A DNA stretch of 64,000 nt from Coprinellus micaceus (GCA_951394405.1 OX596343.1:2046001-2110000), one strand, 5' to 3'. Counted from the first letter of the stretch, positions 45,730 to 57,259 are shown. Numbers and translations are program-made. The notes: generated by a model from the letters alone, not told the origin.

Positions 45730-46926
45730 GAGAGCGAGCTGCCATGCCAACTTGTACAATATGCCTCGCATTCTGTGAACTTCGTGCTGTATCCACCGTC
45801 GCTCCACAAATTAAATGATCTACGCCAGCGCATCGAGAGACTCACCGTTACGACGGCACCAAAGAAATTGAAATTGCGATGCGGAGCCCCATTAGTGAAT
45901 ATCACGGAAAACATAATGAAAGAAGTTCATAACCTGTTAACTTGAGCTCGAGGCTTCCTTCTAGGGATGGACTCCCCGCCGGCACTGAATGAGTGGCACT
46001 GGAAGGTGGCAGATTTGGCCTATGCGGCCGCTCAAGCCGTGATTTCAGAATCTTCCAAACATCAATGCAAGGTCGACGCAGCCCCTCCAAGAACCCAAGG
46101 ACCCATTCCTGTTCCCATCGTTTAGGGTTAGTCTCCCGTAGCCAGACTGACGAGATATGTGGCCGTCGTTACGATTAGTAAGGATCCACCCATCTGTAGT
46201 TTAGGGTAGAGGTAAACGTCAGTTCTCGATATTAGGGCGCTGCGGGAAAGTAAAATCGTACAGAGTAGCAGGAAGCAACGAACATGGCAGAGTGGCGCAA
46301 AATTGGATTCGCTCAACGAACCAAGATTCCCACGCATGTTTGGCGTTGTTCCCATTTGGCAAAATGCGAGTCCTACTGTTGCCCCCAAACGTCATGATCG
46401 TCCGCTTCGATATTTAGGTCTCTCCATTTTTTGCACGCAGGTTCTAACTTTCAAGGAGGCACCCATGCACCCAGCCACACTGAGTAGCAAGGCATGAACC
46501 CGATGAACCGAATATGAAATCCCGGGTCGTACTTACTACTATCGAGATCTGGATGGGTGCCCTGCCTCGGCCTCCAGAGAGGGGCTGCATTACATCCGTC
46601 AAATGTTTGCCATTTACTTCGAGTGCCCCCTAGAACGGAGTATAACCATCTACCTATCGTTGTCCTCCAATGGGCATCCCGCGTGGTGGAGATGGGATGG
46701 TCATCGTGAGTACTACGCGACCAGTCTCGACCAAGATCGTCCGCTCCGCCGCATCTTTCGTAGCACGCGATAGGCAGGGTCCATTGGGTTTTGTCTAGGA
46801 TCTAGGGCAGTTACGCACGTTCATCTTCATTCCTAAACGAAATACACCCCTCAAGGATACGAATAAGGTTACTTACGGAGAGACACCCGGGTCAAGGTCG
46901 CGGCGGTGTATTGAGAATTGAGTCAC
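45730..46926. other. No recognisable gene
   Basis: There are only short frames, both strands, without motifs. The right end borders the orphan laccase exon, and laccase-like 3' flanking sequence may extend here, but I see no coding similarity. Confidence 0.4.
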
Positions 46927-46982
46927 TCAGCGGGTACCGTGTGGAAGCTCATCGTAGATGGGGCAGAGTTCATCCCATGCGG
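46927..46982 (-). pseudogene. Orphan terminal exon of a second laccase
   Basis: On the minus strand, immediately after an acceptor TTTCCCCAG, the sequence reads AAWDELCPIYDELPHGTR-stop. The intact laccase at 42.6 kb ends [22 protein letters not shown], also right after a splice acceptor. No other laccase exon is found upstream (47.0-47.2 kb), where the gamma duplication block starts. A paralogous laccase was therefore cut off, leaving its last exon. Confidence 0.85.
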
Positions 46983-47089
46983 CTGGGGAAAGAGGGTGTT
47001 TAGCAACGGCACGGGATCATCTAATACATATAAAGAAACCACCTACATTCGTTTGCATTTGTTTGTTCTAACCTTGTTTTCCCTTGAGT

Positions 47090-49605
47090 AAATGCGCCTA
47101 GGGGGGCGAAAGTGAGGTTATGAACATAGTACTCACCCTCCCTAGCACTCGCCCCGACGTCCTGGCTCCTTGCGCAGGTATCCAGGGCGAGCCTCTAGGT
47201 GCCTGCGCAGCCTGGAGTTCCATTATCCATACACGCGGTCAGCAATGGGTCGCGAGTCATACGAAACATTGTCTTACATTTTCCTCGGTAGGCGGTATTG
47301 GCTTCGCCACCCCTCGTGAAAACGTCGACGAAAACGTCGACGAACGCAACCCCGAGTTTCTGGCATCGAGGTCAGTCCGTTGCTCCCGTACTATTCTCAA
47401 GACGCACTTACCATCGTTCTTAGGCTCTTACGAACCCCGCTAACCCGACGAGCGTCTCGAGGTTCGAATCGAGTCTTCGAAACGAGGGAGGCAGGCCCGC
47501 AGCTCTACTAATAGCTCCTTCATCCCGACCTCCTCGAACACGTCCCCGATTCGATGTGGGTCTGGGGGTCGGTTTGAGGTCAATGCTCGGGCTGGGACTT
47601 GTATTAGGCTCGCAAATGCTAAAGGATGCAGTGGGGGTACGAGATGAGTAAGTATTCCGTTCGAATTCAATCGGATATTCGTTACTTACCATTCCTCCGC
47701 TCCTAGCTCGCGACCCGAGCTCGTAGACGACGCCACGCGCCCACGGTGTTCGCATTCGCTAGGCCGAGCGCACCCGCCTTTGGTTGCGGCTAGAAGCGGG
47801 GTGAGAGCGTGCTCACTTAGTAGACCCAACCAGCCACCCTGGAAAATACGCACTCACCTCATTCGTACTCGGATTCAGATCCCTCGCTACTCGTTACCCT
47901 CTCCCTTTCGTCGTCGTACTCGATCAGCTCAAATGCATCGAGCAGAGAAGACTACGATAACTTTTAATCAAACCGCCATCCGCTTCCTCGAGAGAATGGT
48001 TGGCTTACCCGTTCGTGTTCCGCCTGGGGACGCGTGTATCTCAATTGTAATCGTTTCGTTGAGCTGAAAAGAAAGGGGGGGTGGGTCGTACTTTCCCGAT
48101 CTATTCGAGTGCGTACTCACTTTCGCTTTCCAGTATCATTGCCCCCATCCGAGTACCGTTTTAGAAGCCCATAGGAGCCCGTCGTGGTTCAAGGTAGGTC
48201 CCCTCCTGTTCTCCTTGTCCACTCTACCAATCCTTACCCAACGCGAACCCTTCATCTCCTCGTCGCTCCAGAGATCCAAGGCCTACCGGCCTCATTCATA
48301 TACACAAATGGAAGCAAACCTCAACTCGACTCAAACGAATCACATCGAAACCTGTTTATTAGGTGAGTAAGTCTATAGTATACTTTACATGCGTATCTAT
48401 CTCCGGCAATGAGGGGACGTTCATCGTAGGTAGAGTGGAGAGGCGAGGAGAGGGCCCCGGGAGAGGACCAGGCATGTCTGCGCGGGAAGGTGAGTTCATA
48501 TCCATGTTCGGGAATCGAAGAAGTAAGGTGCTTACCTCGGGTCTCGTAGGCACCTCAATCGCATGTACCGAGGGGACCTCGAGTTGCCGTACCGAGCCAC
48601 ACCAACTACCCTACCCTCCCGTGCCCCCATCCCATCCATTTCCCCGGCCTGGCGCTGTCCCCTCGTCCTCAACGGCGCACCACATCCTTACGCCTCGCCT
48701 CGAATTCACCCTCCCTCGCCCACCCCAGTCGCGATCGCGAGCCTACGACTGAACGTCGTCCTGAGCCCCCCTCCCATCCTTCCTCAAGTTCCGAGTTCGG
48801 CACTGGGAGTTGAGCAGGGAGAGGTCGCGGTGGTTGTCGGGACTTGCAACCGTCGAAGCTTCGGGGGAGAGTGGCGGGGGTTGAAGGGTGGGTGGAGAAG
48901 GTTGGGCGTTGGGAAGGTTGAAGGTCGAAGGTCGAGGCCCGAGGGTGGGTGGGAACCTTGGAGGGTGGTCGGGTGGGTGAGCGCGACGGCTGAGTGCGTA
49001 AGCGTTCGTTGGAGAGCCCTGGCGATGCTGTCGTCGGTGAAGGGCTTGGAGTGGGTGCATTATCGGTAGAACATCCGAACGGGTAGGTTCCACTGGAGTT
49101 CTTGGGATACCATATTCGTTTCTATGCAGGCTATGTCGCTTCATTTAGATAGAGAGCGACGAGGGTGGTGAGCATGCATACTGGATATGAAGCTAGAGAC
49201 GAGCGACCTCGGTGGTGGTGGTCAGATGGCGGTTCTAACCAGGAGGTGGCATGCTTACTGTATGGGAAGAAACCCCTAACCCCAATCTGGCCATCACTGT
49301 TCCTGACGTCGAGCTCAGCATTGAACGTTACCCACAACACCTGCTCGTCGTCGCTCGCAATGGCTGCGGGCATTCAAAGATCCCTGCCCGGATCACGTAT
49401 CCCAATCTTCTACCCCGCCAAACCTCTCTCTCGCTCGACAACGCATTCTAGCCGTAGGAACAGATCTCCTTGGTCATGTCCTCGTCCTTGCCCCGAGCAC
49501 GAGCACCTCTCCCCGAGATACGCCCTCGCCTCATCAACGGCACTCGTCTCCCGCGCATCTGGGCTGGGCACGTCGATTCGCGCGAAAACGCGATGATCCC
49601 AAAAC
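47090..49605 (+). repeat. Duplication block gamma, copy 2
   Basis: The block aligns in order with 37.99-40.30 kb: GGGGGGCGAAAGTGAGGTTA, CTCACCCTCCCTAGCAC, CGAGCGTCTCGAGGTTCGAA, TTACTTACCATTCC..CTCCTAG, CGGGAAGGTGAGTTCATATC, and the truncated MOB exon at 49360. Splice-like signals are conserved better than the sequence between them. Confidence 0.75.
49360..49451 (+). pseudogene. Truncated MOB first-exon copy 2
   Basis: The segment reads MAAGIQRSLPGSRIPIFYP AKPL, then loses frame within the Ser/Leu stretch and stops at TAG 49449-49451. The leader (GCTCAGCATTGAACGTTACC) matches copy 1 and is related to the leader of the intact gene. No MOB domain follows. Confidence 0.82.
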
Positions 49606-49609
49606 CACG

Positions 49610-50295
49610 GCACGAAACCCAACCAGATCCACTAGTCCTCCCTTCCCTCTCTTATCGCGTTCGACGACGCAGAGACCAATTTAAGGCATAAGGCGGTCTG
49701 GTGGATGGACTGACGTGCTTGAGACGTGTCCAAGGGGTCAAGGCTGAACACTAGAGACGGCGAGGAAGGTGAAGATCTTGTTCCTCTGTGGGCAAAAGCC
49801 ATGAAAACTGACATTTAATGCAGACGTCTCTCGCTCTCACCCGCCCAGCTCGCCACCATCCCCGACGATCCTGAACGAGGACCGCGGCTTGAGCATACAC
49901 CCATGCAAATTGTCCTGCACCACCAATCACCTCAGCATACCTCCTACCTCCCCCTGGATTCTTCTCCCCGCAATGTCGATAGCGATTTCGTGCTCCCCCC
50001 AAAGCGCGAATATTCACCCGCCGTACCCCGGATCCCTCGCTCGCCTTCCCCAACACCACAGTGCTCCTCATCCCTCTTTCACCGTCGTCCCCCGATTGCG
50101 TGCTGGACCTCGAAAGCAACGCTAGCGCAGATAGATATTCCCCTCCCTCCCGGTCCCTCTTCTCTCCAGCCGCACTACCTCTCTTCCTTTTCAACGGCGT
50201 GTCCCGGCCTTCCCACTCCTCCCCAAACAACAACATCCCGCGCAATTGTGCACAATACTGGACGCCTTTGACGCCGGCCCTGCGACACCACAAGC
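49610..50295 (+). repeat. Duplication block delta, copy 3
   Basis: The ordered landmarks are the same as in copies 1 and 2 (GACGGCGAGGAAGGTGAAGA, TTAATGCAGACG, GCGCGAATATTCACCC, GTGCTGGACCTCGAAAGCAA). It joins directly to alpha copy 2. Confidence 0.75.
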
Positions 50296-50329
50296 CCCTT
50301 GGCTCGACGATCCTACATGTCGTCTAGGG

Positions 50330-51115
50330 CGTTAGCACCCGCACTACAGTACCGAATCGGCGTACACTACTACCCACCCCGACATGCCTCCTCTTTCTCC
50401 TTCGAACACCACCCCTTCCTCTCGCCGGATTCCTCTCGCCTAGCAGCAAGCTCGTGCTCACGTTCAGTCCAAACGGAGGCGCGAACATTCACCCAGGGTA
50501 CCCTCCATCCACATCCCCTACTTCCCGCTCCCTCGCCTTTCCCAACCCAACACCACCTCGCGTCCACTCCCGCTTTCGCTTCCAAGATGATTTTGTAAAG
50601 ATGGGCCGGAACTCGGAACCTCCTTCCTGCTCGGGTCGAGGAGGAGGAGGGCGACCGGGTGGCCCTTGAAGGCGGCAAGGTCCGCAAGCGAAGGCCGCGC
50701 CTTGGGAGGGGGATGAGGACGGTTGGCTGGGCCGTCTTTAAGGACGCAAGGGCGGGGTCTTGGGCGGGGGTGGAAAGAGTGCGGTCTCGAAATTTGGACG
50801 GTTTGAATAACGCGGCGACGGCTGCAGCCGAAACAGGGCGGCCTGAGCGACGAGTACACTACTGGCCAGCCCTAGGTCGGGACGGCCACAAGGCTCTCAG
50901 TATTTTGGATATCCTCCAAGTCTGGCAGTGCCCGGTCGTGTTTATCTTCCACCTCGGTGGCGGGCTCTGAGCATAGTCCAGCCATGGGCGCTTATTTGAG
51001 GTTCGGGCGCTCTCGAGGTCTTTCCATAGGTATTACTATCGTGGATACGATCTCTGCTTAATTCCACCATTTCATTTGAATAAGACTTCTTATGCTCATC
51101 TATACTCCCCTCAGT
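50330..51115 (+). repeat. Duplication block alpha, copy 2
   Basis: This is the partner of 35.64-36.17 kb, longer at the left because of extra Pro/Ser-coding sequence. Long plus and minus frames (for example 50518-50859) are Arg/Gly/Ser-rich shadows without motifs. Confidence 0.72.
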
Positions 51116-51419
51116 GTTAGAGCCCTACCAGCCTTCGCACTGAGCAAAGGGACCCGCGGAACATGTCTGGAGAACGTGAGGAGGCTTTACCGTAGTGGAC
51201 GTCAAAGATCACTCGCAGAGTCGGTGATAGCGACTGGTGCGAGTCCTGGAGCGTATGACGAACAGGTAGGTCAGTAGTTGACTTCGAACCTTCGCAAGAG
51301 GCACTTACACTTCGTATAGCGAAAGACGGCCAATATATAAATGACATATAGAACTAGAAATGTCATACAAGCCTCTACGTATCGGGATTTGGTTCGGCAC
51401 TACTATTTTTTCTTACAAG

Positions 51420-51725
51420 CCCCGTGTAATCGACCCTACGCCGACCCTCGGTATCTACGCCGTTTGTAGAGGTCCAGGACGTTGGTGGAAACCTGTAACG
51501 AGCCGGCGAGGTACACTACGGCGAGGAAGACGGTAGGCAGCACCAAGGAAACGGCGGAGATTTCGAAAGCGACGATCAGAGTGAGGAAAATAAAGGTAAG
51601 TCAATCTACAAGGAATAAAAACGATTGTATAGAGCACGCACTCGTTGCAGACCCCACATATCGCTCAGCGTGTTTAACGCCTCCCTGAGCGCGCCGTACA
51701 CGCCACAAGCCTGCTATCCAATGTC
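51420..51725 (+). repeat. Duplication block beta, copy 3
   Basis: CCGACCCTCGGTATCTAC opens the block, and GTAAGTCAATCTACAAGGAA and CACGCACTCGTTGCAG give an intron of about 60 bp in the same place as in copies 1 and 2. A gamma-like start (ACTCACCATCCCTAGGACC) follows near 51.79 kb. Confidence 0.65.
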
Positions 51726-53290
51726 GAGGTCGGTTAGATAACCGAAGTTACGCCTAGGCTGTGAAGGAAAGGATGGTAGCACGGTACTCACCATCCCTAG
51801 GACCCATTGGATTCGTTTTCGACCTCCTCGACCCCCGCCAGGTACCCACGCCGCCTGGGTTTTAATACACACGGTCAGTAATGATTCACGAGTCATAAGA
51901 AACCTTGACTTACACCTTTCTCAACAAGACATGCTACTGGGTTCGAATACCTCCTCGTACAGACCGCAACGAACGCAACACTGAGTTTCTAGCGTATTAG
52001 AGGTCAGTATATTGCCCTTCCAACGACCGCAGGGTACGTGTCCACGGTCGTGCGGGTTGGGGTCGGAGTCGGGGGCCGGCGATGCCTGGTGGAAGTGGGC
52101 ACTCAGAGGGGGACTGACACTGACAAGAGTGCCGGCGTCGTCAAGGTGAGCCAATTGTACCGTTGGAAGGATCCTTGGTCTCGTGTTTCAGCAGGGGTGG
52201 TCGTACACACATCCGACAACTCCAGAGAAGGTACTCCGTGATGTGGGCGGTGCGGTCGATGAGAGAGAGAATTTGCGTCCAGAGAGAGGTTCGACAGGGA
52301 TGGCCGGTCCTGGATGAGAGGAACGCAGGTGAGGCAATAGTGGGACGAGATTGGGTCGATGGTGGAAGGGGGCAGAGGAAGCAAGAGGCGAACAGAGACA
52401 TGGAGGGGCCTGCTGGTCACTTCAACGCATGACTCCTACGCCATTCCCGCCTCGTGTTTACCGTTACCGTCCAGATCGTGGTGAATTCAGTAGAACGTGT
52501 CTCCGAGCGCGTCATGGGCCACGGGCGCTTAATCGCGGAATGTTGGTTGCGAGCACAGATGGGCTACATTTCAGGGTTTGAGCAAAACTTCGCAACGGAC
52601 GGGTAGAAGCGTACACTCACCTGAGACAAAATACATCGGTTTGGTTGCTAATCCAACACTGGGTGTGAAAATGGTCAGGGCTCTCGTCAACCACTGGCCC
52701 TACACGAACGCGAAGTCCTCTACATCTCAGGAAACGCGAATCCAAAATCGGTATGAAGGAACAGCAGACGGGTGTATCATATATCGTTGAGGTGGACGAC
52801 TCCATACCCTATAGGATTGTACCTATGAGGTCCTGCAAGTAGACAAAGCGTCAATCCTCGCGGTTTACATCAAGGAAAACGCTCGCAACACCCCGACCGT
52901 GGATCAAGCCCTTCCGCACGCCGGGGCAGGCTTGGCACGTCTCGATCTGAGTTGGCCGTGTCATTTTAGAAGCGATTCCGAACGTATCCTCGTCGACAAT
53001 CTGGCGACGCTGGCACAGGTGCTGGGGCTCGAGGTTCTTATGGGAGCGTATCCGTTCTATTCAGGATGTATCTCTCCATTTACATGGATAGCAGCGAGGA
53101 CGACGAGCACGCATATGGACCTCAGACCTGGATGGGTGGTGGGGAGAGCCAAACGTTCGGATTGTGTGGCCCAAGGGGGCCCAGCCAATCATGGTGTGCT
53201 TACATGAGCTCATCATCGCCATCACTGTTGCCGACGACGTCGAGCTGGGTCGAGCTCACTGTAGAACGTCCCCCACACGACTCGTCGACA
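51726..53290. other. Duplication fringe and MOB promoter region
   Basis: Diverged gamma-like sequence is present to about 52.0 kb. After that there are only unrecognised short frames on both strands, then the MOB leader (53.2-53.29 kb), which is the segment shared with the truncated copies. Confidence 0.4.
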
Positions 53291-54912
53291 ATGACTGCAG
53301 GCATTCAAAGACCTCTACGTGGCTCCCGTATCTCAACGTTCTACCCCATAAAGACCCTTCCGTCGCTGTCGTCGCTCGACAGCGCGTTCCAACTCCAGGA
53401 GTACATCTCGCTGCTCATCAGGCTCGACATCCACGACGTCGAGGCTATCACGTCTTTACCTAGTCCCAAGGACCCGAAGGAAGGAGAGACCCAGGATGGC
53501 GAGGCGAGCAGCGAGAAACAGATCACCGTTGACGAGGCGTGCTGGGTGTACGAGCAACTCAGGTACGTGTCGTAGACGCAATGTTGGGCGCTGGTAAAGC
53601 TAATGCTGAGATGTAGACGCCTCGCCCAGGACCTGACCCACCCGCTCATTACAACCCTGCAACAAGAATGCACTCGTTCCACCTGCCCAGAGATGAAAGC
53701 CGGGGAATGGCTCTACCTCTGCGTCGCACACGGGAATGAAGGCTCCATGGAACAATGCTGCGCCATCGACTACATCCTGCACACCCTCGACTCCGCCACC
53801 GCCCTCCTCTCCTCCCCGCGCGCCTTCCCCTCGCGGCTCCAGATCCCCGGCACCTCTCATAGGCACTTCTCCTCGCTCGCCCGACGCCTAGGCAGGATCT
53901 TCGCCCACGCGTACTTTCACCACCGCGAGGCGTTCGAGCAGGCGGAGGTGGAGAGTAGCTTGTATGCGCGCTTCCTTGCGCTGAGCAGCAAGTTCGAGCT
54001 GGTGCCGCCCGAGTTCTTGCCTATACCCCCCGAGGCGTTTGCGGGGCACCATGAGGAGGACGAGGAAGTCGGGCCGCGAGGGCTGGATGCAGCGGGCTTG
54101 GAGCCCCACCCGTCGTCTTCGATCGCTCAGCAGCCGCAGCATCAGGAATCAGGACCGTACACGAGAGACTCGCTTACCCTCCAGGTTCCGGCTGAGCCCT
54201 TCCAGGGCGGGACCCCGTCTCCCCCAGGGCTCCACGCTGAGAACTCTCCCCGGAAGGTGGGGAGGAACAGGACGGATACGATGGTCCCGAGCGATGTGGC
54301 CGCGATCTTGAGGTCTCCATTGGTGGATCCGACGGATAAGGAACAGGACCATGAAGAAGTCGAGGAGGAGGAGGAAGTGATACCCAAAGAAGAGGAGACG
54401 ATACCACCACCACCAGCTGAAGAAAAGCCCGAGCCCGAGACTGAAGAACCTTCGACAGAGTCTGACGAAGAGTCCGAGCCCGAAGAGCCTGCTCCAACAG
54501 AGGAGGAGACAGCCGCTATTGCTGGTAAGTGTTGGCGCCCTTATATGCCCATCACCGGTTCTGAAATGGTTTCTCAGCGGAAGAGAAAGGTGAACCAGCG
54601 GAGGAAGCTACCAAGGACGAGCCTGAGCCAGTACCTTCCGAGCCAACGAAGGTTGAAGAGTCCCCATCTGAACCAGCTCCTGTGGAGGAGCCGGCCGCCG
54701 CATCCTCAACTGACGCAAAACCCGAAGGCGAATCCGAGAAAGCCGCAGTTGAAGACAAGGGTGCGGCTGAGGACGCCGAGGATGAGAAGGAGGTCGCTGA
54801 GGAGGTGCTCGGAGTCACCCCTGCTGCTGTTGCTGCTCCCTCGTCGGAGACGACAACGCCCGCTGCGTCGGTTGACGAGGAGAAGGAGAAGAGCGCCGAG
54901 GCTCCTGCGTAG
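53291..54912 (+). CDS. MOB-family protein (phocein/Mob3-Mob4 type) with acidic tail
   Basis: Exons are 53291-53562, 53617-54524 and 54578-54912, with introns of 54 and 53 bp. The product has 504 residues and is in frame throughout. Residues about 20-250 form a Mob1/phocein domain: DEACWVYEQLRRLAQDL, CTRSTCPEMKAGEWLYLC, CCAIDYILHTLDSATALL, FSSLARRLGRIFAHAYFHH and LVPPEFLPIP. The Cys pair and the His pair of HAYFHH suit the family's structural zinc site. The AIDYxxHTLDxA block and the wording around it are closer to phocein than to Mob1/Mob2. Phocein-type MOBs belong to STRIPAK (striatin-PP2A) complexes, which in fungi act in cell fusion and sexual development. The remaining 250 residues are a Glu/Pro/Ala-rich disordered tail, unusual for a family of about 220 residues. 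Two truncated 5' copies lie upstream (40.0 and 49.4 kb). Confidence 0.9.
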
Positions 54913-55425
54913 GTGGGTAGAGAGCTTGGTTGGTGTTGATTTCAAGTTGGTTTAGCCGTCTTGCTGTGTCTGTGTTGTATCGCTACGTTATGGTTTTTAC
55001 GATTTCTATGATCGGTTTTCTGATTCTAGTGAGCAAGGCTCCACGTCCCACAGCGCGATACGGGTGCACAAAGGTGTTGATCTCTTTCAACCTTTTGCCC
55101 TTTCCCTTAGGCGTGTCGTGCTCTCAAAACAGCGTCGAGTCTCGACACCATTGACACTGCACCATAGATTGCATAGGCGCTCGTGCCATTCGTGCTTTGC
55201 CCAGCGCGTGTTGCTATCATTCTGATCGTGACACGCGCTTTGACCTTGGGCGCCTATTGAACAAAGCATCAAATTAGTGCAACTGGCGAGTGGCTCAGAG
55301 GGTATATATGTGCGTGTGGGGCCCGCTCTTATAGAAAGTACGTTCCCTGCCCTCTGTCCCACCTATTTATTTTCGCTCCGTCCCGCTCCTTTCATCGAAC
55401 TTCAACCGCACGAACGCTGGTCACC
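54913..55425. other. Intergenic region
   Basis: Contains the 3' flank of the MOB gene and the promoter of the next gene. No credible coding frame. Confidence 0.5.
55303..55308 (+). promoter_or_regulatory. TATA box upstream of the 55426 gene
   Basis: TATATA in GGGTATATATGTGCG lies about 118 bp before the ATG, in an otherwise GC-balanced intergenic region. Confidence 0.5.
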
Positions 55426-55977
55426 ATGTCTGAGAGCTGGCTCTCTCAGTCCACCTGGACGATCACACTGACCACCCCGGACGGCGAGCATGTCGAAGTC
55501 GCCAACTCGCAAGATGGGGACGTCATCGACGTCGAACTTTTCGAGGAACTCCGTCGACCTTGGCCCGTTTCCGAGTTTCTGCCCTCCGACTACGAAGATC
55601 TGACTTTCAATGACCGAGAGGAAAGGCAGTTCTTCCTTGACGGCATCGCTATTCTGGACGTCCCCGAGCGCAATGAGCGTATGATGGAGTTCATGAGCGA
55701 TACATTGTTCTGGGCACGCGAGGCCTTGGTGCTTGGGGGCGAGTACGAAGGTGTTGTGAGAGTAGCGAATGATTGTGTTTTGAATCTGCATAATCATTTG
55801 CGGAGGAGGAAGGAGACTGAGAAAGATCTCTGGACTGTTCGTGGCGCGTCTGGGGATTTTGAGTTGCAGGAATGTGTGAAATGGGCGTGGAGATGGGAGA
55901 GGGAGGTGAAGGGGTATATTAGCGAGATTCAGGTTCGGCATATGGGGCACCTTATGGCTAAGGGCGTTGGTTCTTAG
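55426..55977 (+). CDS. Hypothetical intronless protein, 183 residues
   Basis: A single uninterrupted frame starts with an ATG in a good fungal context (TCACCATGTCTG). The protein is acidic at the front (DGDVIDVELFEELRRPW, PSDYEDLTFNDREERQFF), with helical segments behind (RMMEFMSDTLFWAREALV, ELQECVKWAWRWEREVKG). It has no signal peptide or membrane segment and belongs to no family I recognise. A TATA element upstream and its isolated position support a real gene. Confidence 0.7.
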   Translation: MSESWLSQSTWTITLTTPDGEHVEVANSQDGDVIDVELFEELRRPWPVSEFLPSDYEDLTFNDREERQFFLDGIAILDVPERNERMMEFMSDTLFWAREALVLGGEYEGVVRVANDCVLNLHNHLRRRKETEKDLWTVRGASGDFELQECVKWAWRWEREVKGYISEIQVRHMGHLMAKGVGS

Positions 55978-56513
55978 TCGGCAGTATACGGCAGACCCTG
56001 TCTTGTTCTCGGGGTAACAAAATCAGGTGCTGCAGATATGTAGTATCAAGTCAATGCTGACGATTTTGCGCTGACAAAAAAGTGGGGGCTCGTTCTTCTG
56101 TGAAATGCGCCAGTTTCTTCATCATTCCGGGATTGTTATTGGTGTCAATTACGTTCACTTGTAAGGCTTCCTTGTCGACCGTAATCCCCGTTGCATGGGC
56201 GCTTATTCGATTCACGTGCACCGCAAAGCGGGGAGTCCATCCCAGGTCCCCCACTCACAGCCACATCAATCACAGCTTTGACACCGTCTTCCATGTTGAT
56301 CCACAGCCCAAACAGCCAACCCAGCAATTACATTCGAGGACCGTGCATTATACTCATATCAGTGTAATATCAAGAAACTTCCAAGTTGGTGGGTATTGTT
56401 TCATTGAACGACCTCCATTCTTCCGCTGACGACACGGGAAGATCAGATGAACGCCTCATGTTGCTCAAACTATCACGAAAATCCGCTAGAAATAGAGCTA
56501 CGGGGAACGTTGC
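55978..56513. other. Intergenic region
   Basis: No convincing gene. This lies between the convergent 3' ends of the 55426 (plus) and 56514 (minus) frames. Confidence 0.45.
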
Positions 56514-56876
56514 CTACCCGGAGAAAAGAAATTTAACACACACCCTGGATTGTGTGCCACTCGACGCTGTTCGAGTCACATCCTTGCCGTCGGATGTAAA
56601 ACTGGCGCATTGTCCTGCACGGGCTTGGGATCGTCCCACCCCGGAGTTCTGAGAAGAGTGATCCCACCTGCACTCCAGGTATACGTTTACGGAGGAACAA
56701 GTAACAATTGCACAATCACGATACGCGGCGCCGTTGAAACGTGTTGAAATCTCCGACAAGTCCTTCTGGGCGTAGAGCTTTAGAGCATTGTTATGCAGGT
56801 ATGCAGGAGCCTCGCCTTGGGTTACTCTTTTCGTAATGCCGGCATTAACAGCAGGCATTCTCCGATACAGCGGCAT
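56514..56876 (-). CDS. Hypothetical small protein, 120 residues
   Basis: A minus-strand frame starts with ATG at 56876, 51 bp downstream of a good TATA box. The protein begins MPLYRRMPAVNAGITKRV and has a Cys-containing second half (DCAIVTCSSVNVYLECRW, AGQCASFTSDGKDVTR, SRVCVKF). The Cys spacing hints at a small disulphide-bonded fold, but there is no clear signal peptide, and the 3' end may continue through an intron (GTGTGTG donor near 56.54 kb). No family recognised. Confidence 0.4.
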   Translation of the reverse strand: MPLYRRMPAVNAGITKRVTQGEAPAYLHNNALKLYAQKDLSEISTRFNGAAYRDCAIVTCSSVNVYLECRWDHSSQNSGVGRSQARAGQCASFTSDGKDVTRTASSGTQSRVCVKFLFSG

Positions 56877-56921
56877 AATGACGCTGTAGTGGGACGTTGA
56901 ATTTCCTCGTCGAGCCACCCC

Positions 56922-56927
56922 TTTATA
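56922..56927 (-). promoter_or_regulatory. TATA box upstream of the 56876 ATG
   Basis: TATAAA on the minus strand in CGCAATATAAAGGGG lies 51 bp before the first ATG of the frame ending at 56514. Confidence 0.5.
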
Positions 56928-57259
56928 TTGCGTTCTCTTTCTCTCCCTCTCCGATTCGCACCAACCGCAGCACATCTCTAACGGACTGCGCCTGGATATT
57001 GGCGTACCTGCTGAAACTCGAGGGGAACCCTGACTGTTCGATCTTTGGGCGCCAATCCGTCAGGTCCCCACTACTCAGTATCAACTGCATTGAACTAGTG
57101 AGTCGCTCTGATCTTATCCACGTCCTTCCACTGATCCAGTTTCGAGAAAGCATCGCACATCCTGTTTAGCCATTCGTCCGCTCCCTGGACCCACTGCCCC
57201 GACGCCTATTTAATTGCCACTGGAAGGTAGATCCCCATCAAAACATCTACCCAACAACC
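56928..57259. other. Divergent intergenic region
   Basis: This is the promoter zone between the minus-strand 56876 gene and the plus-strand 57260 gene. A short plus-strand frame (56897-57169) is not supported. Confidence 0.45.

Noticed and set aside
49751..50859. Several 100-180 residue frames on both strands
   Set aside because: They are Arg/Ser/Pro-rich frames in delta and alpha duplication blocks without domain motifs, and their counterparts in the other copies are interrupted.
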